Source: Onchocerca volvulus (taxonomy: Eukaryota > Nematoda > Chromadorea > Rhabditida > Onchocercidae). Taken from it: DNA of 64,000 nucleotides. Every line of letters begins with the position of its first letter. The first letter of the stretch is position 1. The notes beneath the pieces are model-generated. The model was not told the origin of the DNA. It made no database searches and saw only the letters and a program-made list of their open reading frames with translations. The stretch lies in contig HG738137.1 in assembly GCA_000499405.2 (NCBI GenBank), forward strand, positions 24,332,798-24,396,797, given 5' to 3'. Shown here in pieces: positions 39,001 through 50,791 of the stretch. The position numbers and the translations under genes are program-made.

Positions 39001-41596
39001 TCGCTTCATTTCATCAATTTCCTACAATATTTAACATAACGGAAAGAAGAAATTGAAGAGGAGAAATATTTATGCATTATATCTCCAAACTAACATTTTT
39101 TTTTCGGATCCGTGAAAGTTGCGCCGAATATCGGTTTCGTATTTTTCTATCTTCTTTCTTACGATCATAATCCTAAAAAGGATTTGCAAAATACAGGAAC
39201 TGATTTCCATAATTAAAAATTTTATAAAAAAATATTGATGCTAAAACGATGTCAAGAATACTCATCGTCGATGAATGGTAAAATTGTGCGATGAAATAAA
39301 ATGGCTAAAGTTTCTTCAGTGATTCGGTATTAAAACTGATAGATAAACTTGGTAAAGAAAACAAAAAACTAAGAATATAAATGAATTTCTTATACTATTA
39401 TCGACTCCACCTAAGGATGTGTGAACAAATTAAAGAGCAATATTTCACGATAAAAAACAACAAAACAATTCTTCCACTATATAATGTTAGAGAAAAATAT
39501 TTGTTCTTACATTCTAAGAAGTGAAAATATTCTTAAAGATTATTTAGTGCATTTCAGAAACGGAAAAATACGTGTTAATTTAAGAAAAAAAACGTAGAGC
39601 AAAATAATTCATTAGAACAAACGATATTATAGAAATGTTAAAATGAAAAAGCTAAATGAAAAAAGCGGAGAAATATGAAGTGAAAAAACTAATATAAATG
39701 ACGTGCAATATCGTGCTTTGAAATTACCTTGACAGCAGCACTTGTAAATGTCGGCATTGATGACGGTCTTTCATGTTTCGGTGATAATATGCGTTGCTTA
39801 TCTTGATTAACAACTGGTTGGGACTAAATTAAAATTTTCGAATTATTGTCTATTTCACTTCCCATCCGTACGAATAATCCAGAAAAAAAAAAGAAGAAAA
39901 AATTAGAGTCATCGGATAAATCATTTAGGAATGGAAGAGAAGAAATTCATTCAAATGATATTTGAAGCAAGATTCTGAACATTCTCTGTCTAAAACTTAC
40001 GTTGATAGACCTGGAGTAAGTTGTTGTCGGCATAATGCAAATCAGTGGATGACTTGATATGTTTTTACCATTCGTCACAATCTAAAAAACTCATATTAAT
40101 ATTTATGCTCATTTTTTAAATTTGTTCGGCTACAGTTTTATGAAACTTCATCTATTAAACTAGGATATTATGATGAAAAATAATCGCAATATGCTTCATT
40201 TCTAAATTCTAAAAAAAAAAAAAAAATACATTTTAAGAAGCTTTTTCTATATCCAAAATAAGAAATAAGGTACTAAGCAAAACAGATATGTTCTTTTGCG
40301 CTTTCTTCCGGAAGACAAACTTGTGCCGAAAACCGTATTTTTAGGTAAATTGCGAAAGAATGGAATAAATGTTATATGGAGAGCAAATCATGCAAAAAGA
40401 TAGTGTCAGAGGTCAACAAGGAAAGGAAGAAATCGCTGGTAGGGGTGGGCATTCAGTTAGCGGCAGATTACTTGTTTACTAGAAGCAGGATGAGTAGCAG
40501 GATAAACGTGAATTTAAAGCATGAATTATAACGAAAATTGCATATATGACAGTTTTTTAAAAAAATTATTGTATAATAAATTTATTGAAATAGTTTTAAC
40601 AGTTGCAAGAAGAAAAATTATTCCCGTCAGGAAAAAAAAAATTAAAAATTAACCTGCCGAACAGGAATCTGAACGGGGACAAGGCGAGTTGGATTAGGTG
40701 TAACAGTGAATTTCGTTTCAAATGGATGTATTTGTGTTCCTTGGGTGACATTTATTTTCCGATCACTATCAGAAGCACTTTGATCCTTCAAGAACTGTCG
40801 TTTCTTCTTTCTTTTTTTTTTAATTTGGTGGAATAGAGCAAACAAATACTTATTATTTTTTTAAAAATTTAACTAATTTACTAAACTATCCGATTATAAC
40901 TTCATAATACCTTGACCAGATAAATATGAAATAACTTTTTGTAAACTTCTTAGAAATGATAATCTCAAATTATTATGTTTAACAGATTTCTATCTGTAAA
41001 AATGATCACCAGTTTATATAAGCATCTATTTATTTAGGAAAATGCATACATACATCTGAGCAAGTCGGCGAATAATTTCCAGAATCACTGGTAGATGGAG
41101 AAGAATTGTCATAGAATAACTGATTGATAAAATCGTTGTTAATTTGATTTATAAAATCATTGTTAACATCGAATATCGAAGAATCATCCGTTGCTAATAA
41201 TCCATTGTTATCTTGTGAATTCAAATCGAATCCCAAATTATCGATAATCTCCAAAGACTTAAAATAATTATTGTTAAATCAATACTAAACAAAGCCAAAT
41301 GTTACTGTAAACTATTGAAAAAAGAAAGCAAAACATTGATTTGTTAATTTAAAATTCTTATTGAGAGACCTAAATATTAATCACTATTCCTCTTTTTATC
41401 TATTAACTCTTGAGGAAAGATTTAAAATATGTAGAAGATAATAATTCTATAGATTAGATAAACAATAAACCTGATCATTGCTTTCTTGAGCGATATTGTT
41501 AAGATTGCTTCCAGAATTGCTTGGAGAAAGCAAATTCATCAATGGGAATTGATCGAAGTTATTCTCGAAAAAGCAACAGCTATCATCCGAATCCAT
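36041..41596 (-). CDS. atf-6: ATF-6, ER-anchored bZIP stress transcription factor
   Basis: Fifteen exons: 41596-41471, 41257-41054, 40794-40654, 40081-40001, 39823-39728, 39172-39095, 39021-38914, 38656-38536, 38423-38294, 38189-38008, 37697-37527, 37283-37170, 36963-36801, 36617-36516, 36142-36041, about 639 residues. An acidic Asn-rich N-terminus with an internal repeat (NNDFINQI/NNDFINQL) precedes a bZIP at about 220-278, with basic core NRYSAQLSRIRKK (N-x7-R). One membrane segment, MVAGVACLFGFISLLSF, lies at about 297-313. The luminal part has YYLLPAT and ALILPAL, shared with animal ATF6, and a possible S1P site RALL. ATF6 is cleaved in the Golgi under ER stress and its bZIP part enters the nucleus. 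Exon 8 (38656-38536) and exon 9 do not join in frame: one base is missing. The boundaries of exons 3 and 10 are the weakest. An in-frame ATG at 41611 would add five residues. Confidence 0.88.
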
Positions 41597-41611
41597 TGAA
41601 AAAATCTTCAT

Positions 41612-43011
41612 AAAATAATTAATAGGATAATTTGGAAATTAAAATAATAAACTGTAAAATTGCACGATATCCCATATTCATATCAAAATATATGGATAAT
41701 TGCAGTTTTATTTCCGACTACACATTAATAATGCATAAAGTGAAAATTAAGCATAATTATGGTCGAAATTGTGTAAAAAAATAATTTATAAAAAATCGAG
41801 AAAAATTGTAAATATTAAAACATTATAATGATAGCAGAGAGTAAAAATAAAAATAAGGATAAAAGTGAAAGTAAAGATAAGATGATTAATAGAATAGACA
41901 ATATAAAAGACTAAAAAAAAAATCGTAAATATTCAGGTATTGTAATGGTGGGCAAAGACTGAAAGTAAATATCAGGGTAAGTTTCGGAAGAGTGATAAGG
42001 TAGAAAGTATAAAGTTTGAAAGAAATCATAAATATTCACATATTGGAATGGTGGCAGAGAGTGATGCAAAGATAAGCACAAATTACAAAGAAAAATAAGA
42101 CGGTAAAAGGGAGATTTTTGTAACTATAATTTCTCTGAGGAGAATAAAAGGAAATAAATTGATTTCTCATTAATCATTCATGGACATATAATTACTGGCT
42201 ATTCGTCTCTTTACCTAGCCGGGCGGGAGTTTCGAAAAAATTAATTTGAAATATCCCAAGCGTGGAAAATAAGTAATCTATTATCAATTCCTGTGGTTGG
42301 TATCACACGTCGTCTTCATGACCTTTTTGTAACCCTGCTATGACCTTTTGCTCTTTATTGCGACAGAAGCTGAGAATTGCACGCCTGAAGTTATTTCATG
42401 TCACGTAGCAATTTATATGATCCGATGTTAAGCGGGAATATGTTTGGATATAAAAGCTTCCCCACTTTGTTCTTTTTCTCTCCTTTTTTCTAAATCTTTG
42501 CTCAACCTCATTTCATGAATTCTGACGTGACCTCTAATCTCATAATCCTTGCTTACCTTCAATCTCATGGCATTCTGGAGCCATCTAATGCAGTTAATTT
42601 TTGCTCTTCGATTTTAGTAAAAGAAATCATCTGATTTCTTTGAAATATCGTACATTTCATCTATTTTAGCGATATTTTCTAGCATCATTCCTTCATATTG
42701 CTAGTAATTTTGTTAGAGAAGTAGAAGATTCAGTATGGGTTACGGTACAAATTTCCATAACCTTTATCTTAGAAAAGTTTGATAGAAGTTAGATGGTAAT
42801 AGCCATTCCACCAGATTCTCGAGAGATTGTATAAGTACATGGGATAGAAGTAATAGATAGGAATTTTGAAATAGTTCGGATAATTGTTGCATTTTTTGTT
42901 TCAAGCAAATAGTATCTTTGTTATGATGGAAATAAATGGAAGAGATTGTTTACGAATTAGTAAAAAAAAAAAAAGTTCATAATGACACTAATGAAGTTGT
43001 AATAAAAAATG
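41612..43011. promoter_or_regulatory. divergent promoter region of atf-6 and lin-5
   Basis: About 1.4 kb separate the two divergent starts. The atf-6 side is purine-rich and holds a three-unit degenerate repeat at 41808-42110 with several GATAAG/AGATAA sites. The lin-5 side, from about 42200, has a more balanced composition. No coding exon was found. Confidence 0.6.
41808..42110. repeat. three-unit degenerate tandem repeat
   Basis: Units start at 41808, 41925 and 42028, each with RTAAATATT followed by an ATTRTAATGRT or ATTGGAATGGT block, a GCAGAGAGT-like block and then a purine-rich tail with GATAAG or GATAAA. Spacings are 117 and 103 bp. Repeated GATA-type motifs make a regulatory role conceivable but unproven. 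Confidence 0.65.
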
Positions 43012-43023
43012 TTTACATTTCAG
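43012..43023 (+). promoter_or_regulatory. candidate spliced-leader acceptor of lin-5
   Basis: TTTACATTTCAG ends eight bases before the ATG at 43032 and has no upstream donor or coding exon in evidence. This is the usual arrangement of a nematode trans-splice acceptor and is why I reject the longer in-frame start at 42936. Confidence 0.65.
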
Positions 43024-43031
43024 TTTTAAAA

Positions 43032-46000
43032 ATGGATTCAAAACGGACAGGCGCAATCAAACACTGGGTAGGTTTTTTTTTACTATTATATACATCATCT
43101 GCATTATGTATTAGATATTTTGAACATAGATTCAAAATCTTATCGTTTTTTTAACTTCTTACTTTAAATAGAAAAGATTACATCAGTTATTTTCTCTTTG
43201 GATATATTTGGTTTCCAGTACAATTTTCTCTTTTACAATTATTTTGTACTTTTTTTATCTAAATATTTATTCTGCCTGAAATTCTTCAATTCTAAATCAG
43301 TCTTTTATTATTATTGTTGAATCCGACTGAAATAATATACTTTTCTGGTAGTGTAAAAAATGAGATGGTATTGTTGTTTATTTTTGAAATATTTTTTGTA
43401 GTTCGAGCAATTACTAAAAGCCAGGTTAGGTATTGATCCAGTGGATGGCTGGTCTCTACTATATAGACGGCATATACCTATTATAACTTATATCATGTGA
43501 GTTTTTTTGATACTGCAAAAGTCATTCTTAATATAATCAAAAGCTAGAGAAGGAATAAAAATCCCTAGCATTAACGCGTCTATTTTCAAGAAAAGATTTC
43601 TTTTTTGAAATTAAATTTTGAAATATTCTATTAGATCAAAGTTTTCAGCATTAATTCTATTAGATTCAAACTTTCAGCATTACTGGTAAATTCAAGAAAT
43701 GCGAAGAAAAATCGAGTCAAGAAGCATACACGAAAGCATATCAGACTTTAAAGGATCAGATGACAGATGCTTCATTCCTAGAGCATTTGAAGCCAGATTT
43801 GGCAGCGACGGGTGATAATTTTGAAGTAGCCAAATTCTTGGTTGTTTTCTTAAATGAGTTACGAATAAGTCTGGAAATGGTTTTCGAAGAAGATTACGGA
43901 CTAACTGAAGAAGAAAACAAGCATATTGGTGCGGTGTTGCGTTATTTGGAAGATCATCAAAACTGGGATCCTTATGAGTCTTGGCCTGCGGTGTTATTCC
44001 AGAGCGATGATGATTCTGTGAATTTGCAAAGTTTCGTTACTCCCAAGGTTTGTTTCATATAATTTTCGCTGATTTTTGAAATTTCCTTAAATTCCTGGAA
44101 GCACCAGTATTTGTGATTTCAATTTACATCATTAAATTAGAATTAAACTAATTTTTCTCTTGAAAAATAAAATCTTTTAGATTCGTCGATCAAATTACTC
44201 TGGAATCGCAGTGAGCGAAAGAGCAGATATAAGACGCAGTCCACTTTCCGAAATCGTCTCTTCTCCTCGTTCACGTGAATTACGAATAATACGTGAAAAA
44301 GATAGAATGATAAAGGTTTTTAGTCTATTTTTTGGATTTTACTGGATTTGGGAGGAAATATATGCATTTTTCTCTCTTCTAGATAATACCAATTTAGACT
44401 CTGAATGAAAGATGCAAACTACTCGAGTTCGAAAAAGATGATCTAGAAAGCTCATTAAGAAATGCTAAACAGGAAATCAAAAAACTTGTCAAAAGGTTTC
44501 CATTTAAATTTTCAATTTATCTGCATCACTACCCCCTCTTTATACCATCACTTTTATTTCATTTTCTGTCTCCCTCTAATGTATTATTAGAGTATTCAAG
44601 TCAGTTGATCTCATCTATTTTTCATCTCCTTTTACTTTTACCGTTACATTATCTTAGCGTTACACAATAATCTAAGATTACTGTGTAATAATTACAGCCT
44701 CAGTCAAGTAAGTGACTCTGTAAAGGAGAAAGAAGCACGATGCCAAACTCTAAGTACAGAATTGGATGACTGGCGAACTAAAGCGACTGCAGCTGAGGAA
44801 GAAAGCAATCAACTGCAGCAGCAGTTGAAGACTGCAAAACAAGAACTGCATACTATCCAAGTATTTAATTGCTAAATGCATAAGATATGCCAACAAAATG
44901 TTCTTTTCCATCACTGTTATAGCTACTGTTTAGTAAAAAAAATCAAGTATGTTGAAGGCAGTAGAACTGACAGCAGTTGATAGGGTATCTTTTCAAAAAC
45001 TCATCATTAAATGATGGGGTTTATATGACTCAATAGGTCAGTAACAATCCAGTTTGCTTTTTCGGTTGATCAATTTTACTATCCTTTTGCCAAGTATGTT
45101 GATCACAAAACAAGCTTTTTTAGTTTTTTCCTTTTTTTCTTTCATCTTTTTAATGTGATTTTAAAACACATTATTGTAGAGACAGCTACGTGAAGCTGAA
45201 TTTGACATTTCATCTAAACAAAGAGCTGTTGAAAGCTGGGAAAAAAATGCAACATTGGAAGAACAATGGCGCTTAAAAATGGAAAGGGAACGAGAGGAGC
45301 TTTTGCAGGTGTGTGAGATATAATTATGCATAATTTTGTCGAAAATCTAAATGAAATCTTTTTAATTCTACAGTTTTGTTAAAGGAACTTGAAGTGACAC
45401 GGATTTCGAAAACAGCTGCCGAAGAGCGATTGCTACGGCTCACGACCAGTGATGAAGCTGAAATCGCGGAATTGCGGAACATCATCAATGGATTGCGATT
45501 AGACGTTAAGGAAGCAGTATGTTAAGTTCACTATTTTGTTTCAGTTGAAATGATTATTAATTTAGCTTTTAGTAAACTTGTAATATTGTAGCGACAAGAA
45601 AGAGATGAAGCACTTATTAGTCAGGACGAAAAATTAAGGATCAAGGAATTGGAAATTGCAAGATCCACTAGTATGATCACAGAAATGAAAAAACAACTAA
45701 GTGTCGCTCAACTTTCGGTCCGAAGCATCCGCAGTTTAGCTGTTCAGGTATTATTGCTGCCTATTTCCATGGAATTCATTTTTGAAAATAAAATAATCAA
45801 GTCATTTATTGATTCAGTGCAGCGCATTTAATAGATATCGAACTTGTAGTCCCTTAAAAAAAGAAATAATAAATGTTAAAGTGCGGAATGTTAATTACTG
45901 ATAGTTTTAAAATTTTAAACTATGACAGAAAAAGTCATATATTTGTAGGTGCGAAGTCTTTGTGGAGAACTGGAAAACAGGCGGACTGAAATTCAAGGTC

Positions 46001-48170
46001 TGCGACTTCTGTTTACAGGTATCCAGAACGGATATCAGGCTTTGCAAGAAGAGAATGCACAGGACAAAGCTATGATTGAAAGTCTGCAAAATAATGTATT
46101 TTTTTTTTTTCTAGTCAACTCAAATCGATTATTGATTTACTGAATAACTGTGATGATGAATTTCTTTGCAAAAACCAACAAAAACTCTTAGTTTCAATGA
46201 AAAATGCTGCGTGTTAAATTATAGGCAATAAACAAACATTAAAACAAAGTGGAATATTTCGTTCTGGCTATGAGATATGTGTTTTTTATATTTCATAGGC
46301 AATAAACCGTTTTTTTTCTTTTTTTTTTTTTTTTTAATAAGAAGCGTTGAAAAATGATTCTTTATAGGCAGCGATTAGCGAATATCAGGCGAAAGCATTA
46401 GCTGCATCGTTGGAAGATCAAAGAAAAAAGGTATATAAAATAAATAAAACTGTTTTGTTCGAAATTTCCCAAAAACATCCTACCTCTCCAAAATTTTCGT
46501 TTTTAGCATGTAGAGATGATGATGGCAAAGCAAGAAATTTTAAATGAAAAACAAAGAATGCTTTCGGATGCATGGAATCAATTGAACAACAGCGTAGAAC
46601 TCAATATCTATTTGCAGGAAGAACTGACACGTAAAGATGGTGTATTTTTTTTTTACATTTGGAAAATTTTCGTTTCTCTTTTTTTTAAAAAGATTCTCAA
46701 ATTTAAAAGCTGCTCTGCAGATTACGTATAATATATCTAGTAATTAATAGTTGTTTTTTCGTGCTGTTTTGTCATCGTCAATGAATACAGTAATCTCTAG
46801 AATATGTCTCGAAATATTTTGATATCACTAAGTTATAGTGTTCATCATATGCAAAAGTTGATGTGCAAAATTGGTAAACGAATCATTTTAATATTGTTAA
46901 TTTTCTTTTTAATATTCAGTGTTTTCAGTCGCATATCATAATCTTGAGCAACGCCTTGCTTCTGCCGAAGAAAGATGCTCGACGATTTCTCAACATTTCT
47001 CCATCAGTAACAGCACTTTGGATAGTAAACCAGCTGAAGAAATGGCAAAAATAAATTCCCACTTCTCGGAAGCAAAAGGCAATCATTTCGAAATTTTCTT
47101 GTTTTATGTTAAATGATGAGCATCAGTTCACATATCTGTAAATTAAAGCATTTTGTTTATGAGTAGTAACAGGCAGATTATTTGACGAAATAGTTATCAG
47201 TGAAAGGAAGGAGAATTAAAAGGATGCCATTCCCATATTTAAAGAATTAAAAGTTAAACGTTAAAATAAAACTAAATTATTGCAGATGTATCATCTGGTG
47301 CGCTGCCTCATGAGTTTCATCCACTTCCAGAAGTTGAAGATGAGAATGATTTGTTGTCATCGTCATCCGTGAATGGCGATCCATACATGCTAAAGGTGGA
47401 ACCGCAGTTCGGTAGGCTGATTACGACAGACGAGTAATTTTTGTTTCATTTAACTATAATTTTTAGAATATTTTTCGTATCGTTTTCAATTTCAGTATCG
47501 TATTTTTTTCTGTCATGTTAAATGAGGTAATTTTAATGGAAGGTTTTGCAAAGCTGCCATAATGTTTGTGAAGCAATGTTTATTATTTAAGGCGAGAAGA
47601 ATTTAATACTTCCGTGGACAGTGAACGTTTGGCTGAACTGAACAGACGTAACAAGTCATTGCCACCGCATATGCGTTCAACTTATGCTACAGAATTAACA
47701 TATGCTGCGAAACGTTTCCCATCTGAAAGACTCGAAGATGAACTGAAAAATTCCAGGGATTTTAACCCATATTTGCAGAAGAATAGTGGTGATACTTCCA
47801 GTTTAGTATCACCGGGCAACTTATCGAAAACGAAGGTTTTCAAATCTTAGTTATATAGCTTTATCATATATTCATATTAGATAAATTGAAAAAAAAACTT
47901 CTCAGTCTCGAAAATTTTTATGTTAAAATCGTGGATGGGTTACATTTCAAAAGTTTATTGCGCGTAAAGACGTAAAGACTTCGATAAAATTTATAGACTC
48001 ATCAACTAACATGCATTGTTAATTTTTTTTTCTTTTTATTTTAATAAGTTAACGAAATTGATTATTCCTTTCAGTATGTTTCACGTTCGTTGCGCAGTGT
48101 CAAGAAACATTTTAACAAAATATTGCAAGAAGCGAACACATCGAAGACGAGTATAAGCAGCAAAGAATAG
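43032..48170 (+). CDS. lin-5: LIN-5, NuMA-family spindle protein
   Basis: Sixteen exons with closing phases give 772 residues (C. elegans LIN-5 has about 820): 43032-43067, 43402-43496, 43678-44047, 44181-44315, 44398-44495, 44698-44860, 45180-45312, 45374-45516, 45592-45747, 45949-46095, 46368-46430, 46507-46639, 46920-47078, 47286-47433, 47592-47835, 48075-48170. The N-terminal 165 residues are a globular helical domain like the Hook-type domain of NuMA. A coiled coil spans about 225-640. Near residue 670, RLAELNRRNKSLPPHMRSTY aligns with the motif shared by NuMA, LIN-5 and Mud, where NuMA binds LGN; the GPR-1/2 partner would bind here. LIN-5 links cortical G-alpha/GPR to dynein to pull on spindle poles and position the spindle. 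The tail is Ser/Lys-rich. The intron after exon 13 has a GC donor. Confidence 0.9.
43634..43691 (+). repeat. 29-bp tandem duplication containing a splice acceptor
   Basis: TTCTATTAGATCAAAGTTTTCAGCATTA is followed at once by TTCTATTAGATTCAAACTTTCAGCATTA. Each copy has its own acceptor, giving possible exon starts at 43649 and 43678. Only the second keeps the lin-5 frame. Confidence 0.75.
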
Positions 48171-48834
48171 ACTCCATTAAAGTGGAAAAATTGATGACCC
48201 TGATTGATTATTTCATCAAAAATTTATCTAGATAGAAATCGGTTTAGAATTTTTCTTTAAATTTATTTGTCATTTATCTATTGATGATGACACGATAGAA
48301 GCTAAAAACTCTTACACATAATTTCGTTTAGCTTATATTTTGGTTAGGTGTTTGAATTTCAACTTATTTAACCAAATGCATGTTAATATTTTACTTGTTT
48401 GAGCCAGCATTAGAGACGATTTTTACAATATTAATCAAAATTGGAGAGAGTTCTTCCTAAGCTCATTCGTTACAGTTTATGATATTGTTACATGTATTCA
48501 TTACTTATTTCCAAGCCATTTTTCGTTGTATTTTATTGTGTATTGATGCTGTAAATATTCATTACATAAGTGTTCATAGATATGGTTATGATCGATAAAG
48601 TTTCATAAAGCTTACATTATGACATGTTAAGGATAGACTATTTTTCGATAGAGCATTGCTTAGCTGTGAAGGAGCCAGTTACAGAAAATGAAATCTTCAG
48701 AAGTTCATGATTTTTTATCACGAAAGATTTTCTTTTATTGCAGATAATATCAGATCATCCTTAGCGGCCTCCTTAGTTTGCTGCTTATCTTTCGGATCTC
48801 AAAATAAATAAATCTGATCGAATACAGAATTATC

Positions 48835-48890
48835 AAAAATTTTCAATAGTTAAATGTTCATGAATGAACATTTAACTATTGAAAATTTTT
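48835..48890. repeat. perfect 27-bp inverted repeat, 2-base loop
   Basis: The left arm 48835-48861 and the right arm 48864-48890 are exact reverse complements, separated by GA. The arms run from AAAAATTTTCAATAG to AAATGTTCAT. The palindrome lies about 660 bp past the lin-5 stop and can form a cruciform or a transcript hairpin. Confidence 0.95.
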
Positions 48891-49687
48891 GCAACATCCA
48901 TATCAATTACTTGAAGTGAAGAGCTTCCATGACAAGAGAATTAATATTAACTAGCAATAATTTTTTTTTTTTTTTTTTTTGAAATTAACATTAACCGAAG
49001 AAATCATGAGATATGAAGGAAAAATTCAGTCAAAATATGTTCATATCATATAAACCTTAATTTTTTTTTTCTTTTTTTTTTGTCCCGTGGAAGATTGATT
49101 GCAATAGCGTTATTACGTCTGTTACTGAGGAAAATACAATACGGGAATTTTAAAAGTAGAGGTAAACTGAAGTAGTAATTTGTGTCTTTTTGAATGAATA
49201 CCATGAAATTGACATTCTATTAAATTTACTTCTACTAATCCTTCTTGAATTTGTAACTGAATTTAAACATAATTTGAGGATGTTTCTTTTGTTTTTGCAA
49301 CTAATTTTCCATTTAAAGAACTTCCCTCCATTAATTTATCAAATTAATTTATTCTCGCTTTTTTCGTTTGCTTTTTTCTTTCATTTTTTATTTTTTCTCC
49401 TCCTTCTTTAATTTAAAATTCAAAGATATTTTATTTGACTTCTAAAACATATTTTAGTTCTAAATTTTAAAGTAAATTCTAAATAAAAACTCCATTTTCT
49501 ATAATATCTTTAATTATGTATTAGTTGTGAAGATCTGCTTCAAATAATAAAAAAATCTAAAATAATTTCGGAAACTGTAAACATTTAATTAATCTATCGA
49601 ACTAAATAAAACTAACTGATTTTTAGATGGGGAAAAAATGAGAAAAATGATTGAAATTTTTATTAATTCATAATAACAGGAATAAGA

Positions 49688-49781
49688 GAATGTTCTCTAA
49701 GTTTTATAAAATTATGAGATCGATTTGGCCAACATATTTCGTCAAATCGATCTCATAATTTCCTGAACTTAAAGAATATTC
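49688..49781. repeat. long hairpin with perfect 19-bp inner stem
   Basis: Inner arms AAATTATGAGATCGATTTG (49709-49727) and its exact reverse complement (49743-49761) flank a 15-base loop. Outer arms around GAATGTTCTCTAAGTT and AACTTAAAGAATATTC pair with three mismatches, making a stem-loop of about 94 bases. Confidence 0.85.
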
Positions 49782-50056
49782 ATTTTTAATACCAAAGATA
49801 AATTCTTACTGAAATGCAATCGATACTTTACTATGATTTGAAAGAAAAAAAAAGTATTTTACACTTATAAAAATTTAAAACTTCGGACTTCAATTATCAT
49901 TGATGAAAAGCTACTTAAACTGACCAAATTTCTTTTCTCACAAAAATGTTTTCATTAAATAAAATTTATTATATTTTCGAACTTTTCATATTAATTAGAA
50001 TTCTATTAAAGTATTCATAACATTTTAATATGTGCTAACAATTTTGTTCTTTTTTT

Positions 50057-50710
50057 TTCTTTTATGTAATTGATTGTAAACATAATAAATTACTGAAATT
50101 TTTGAATATTATTGAATGAAAATATTTGTTACTATAAATTTTGATACGAAAAATACTACGAGTAGTAAATTTTTGTTAAAAAATAAATTGAAAAAAACTA
50201 TTGAATAGAGTAATTACAAAAATGGCAAATTATTTCAAATTGAATTAAATTCTTTAAATTAAATTTGAAAATTGTTACAAATTTCCATACTTCTAACACT
50301 TTGAATCAGTTTTGTATTAGAAATTTTAAATACCAATCAAATAATTAGTTTGCAAGGAAATACTAACAAAATTTAAAAACAAAAAAAAATTTCTTTTATG
50401 TAATTGATTGTAAACATAATAAATTACTGAAATTTTTGAATATTATTGAATGAAAATATTTGTTACTATAAATTTTGATACGAAAAATACTACGAGTAGT
50501 AAATTTTTGTTAAAAAATAAATTGAAAAAAACTATTGAATAGAGTAATTACAAAAATGGCAAATTATTTCAAATTGAATTAAATTCTTTAAATTAAATTT
50601 GAAAATTGTTACAAATTTCCATACTTCTAACACTTTGAATCAGTTTTGTATTAGAAATTTTAAATACCAATCAAATAATTAGTTTGCAAGGAAATATTAA
50701 CAAAATTTAA
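50057..50710. repeat. 334-bp tandem duplication
   Basis: About 320 bases starting at TCTTTTATGTAATTGATTG recur at an offset of exactly 334 bases. The only difference I saw in the shared part is AATACTAAC in copy 1 against AATATTAAC in copy 2. The block lies just downstream of the GPCR stop, probably within or next to its 3' UTR. Confidence 0.9.
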
Positions 50711-50791
50711 TCGTTTCATGATATTATTATAAAATATTTATCACAATGCCTGAATATTTTTATATTCATAAAATAAAATCAACGATTATGA

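Larger units (their letters stand above)
48171..50791. other. convergent intergenic region, lin-5 and GPCR
   Basis: This 2.6-kb gap between two 3' ends holds a perfect 27-bp palindrome at 48835-48890, a longer hairpin at 49688-49781 and a 334-bp tandem duplication at 50057-50710. ORFs here are short, T-rich and unsupported. Confidence 0.65.

Noticed and set aside
42936..43031. Upstream in-frame start for lin-5 (MEEIVYEL)
   Set aside because: It runs through an A13 tract and the strong TTTACATTTCAG acceptor. The ATG at 43032 directly after that acceptor is the better start.
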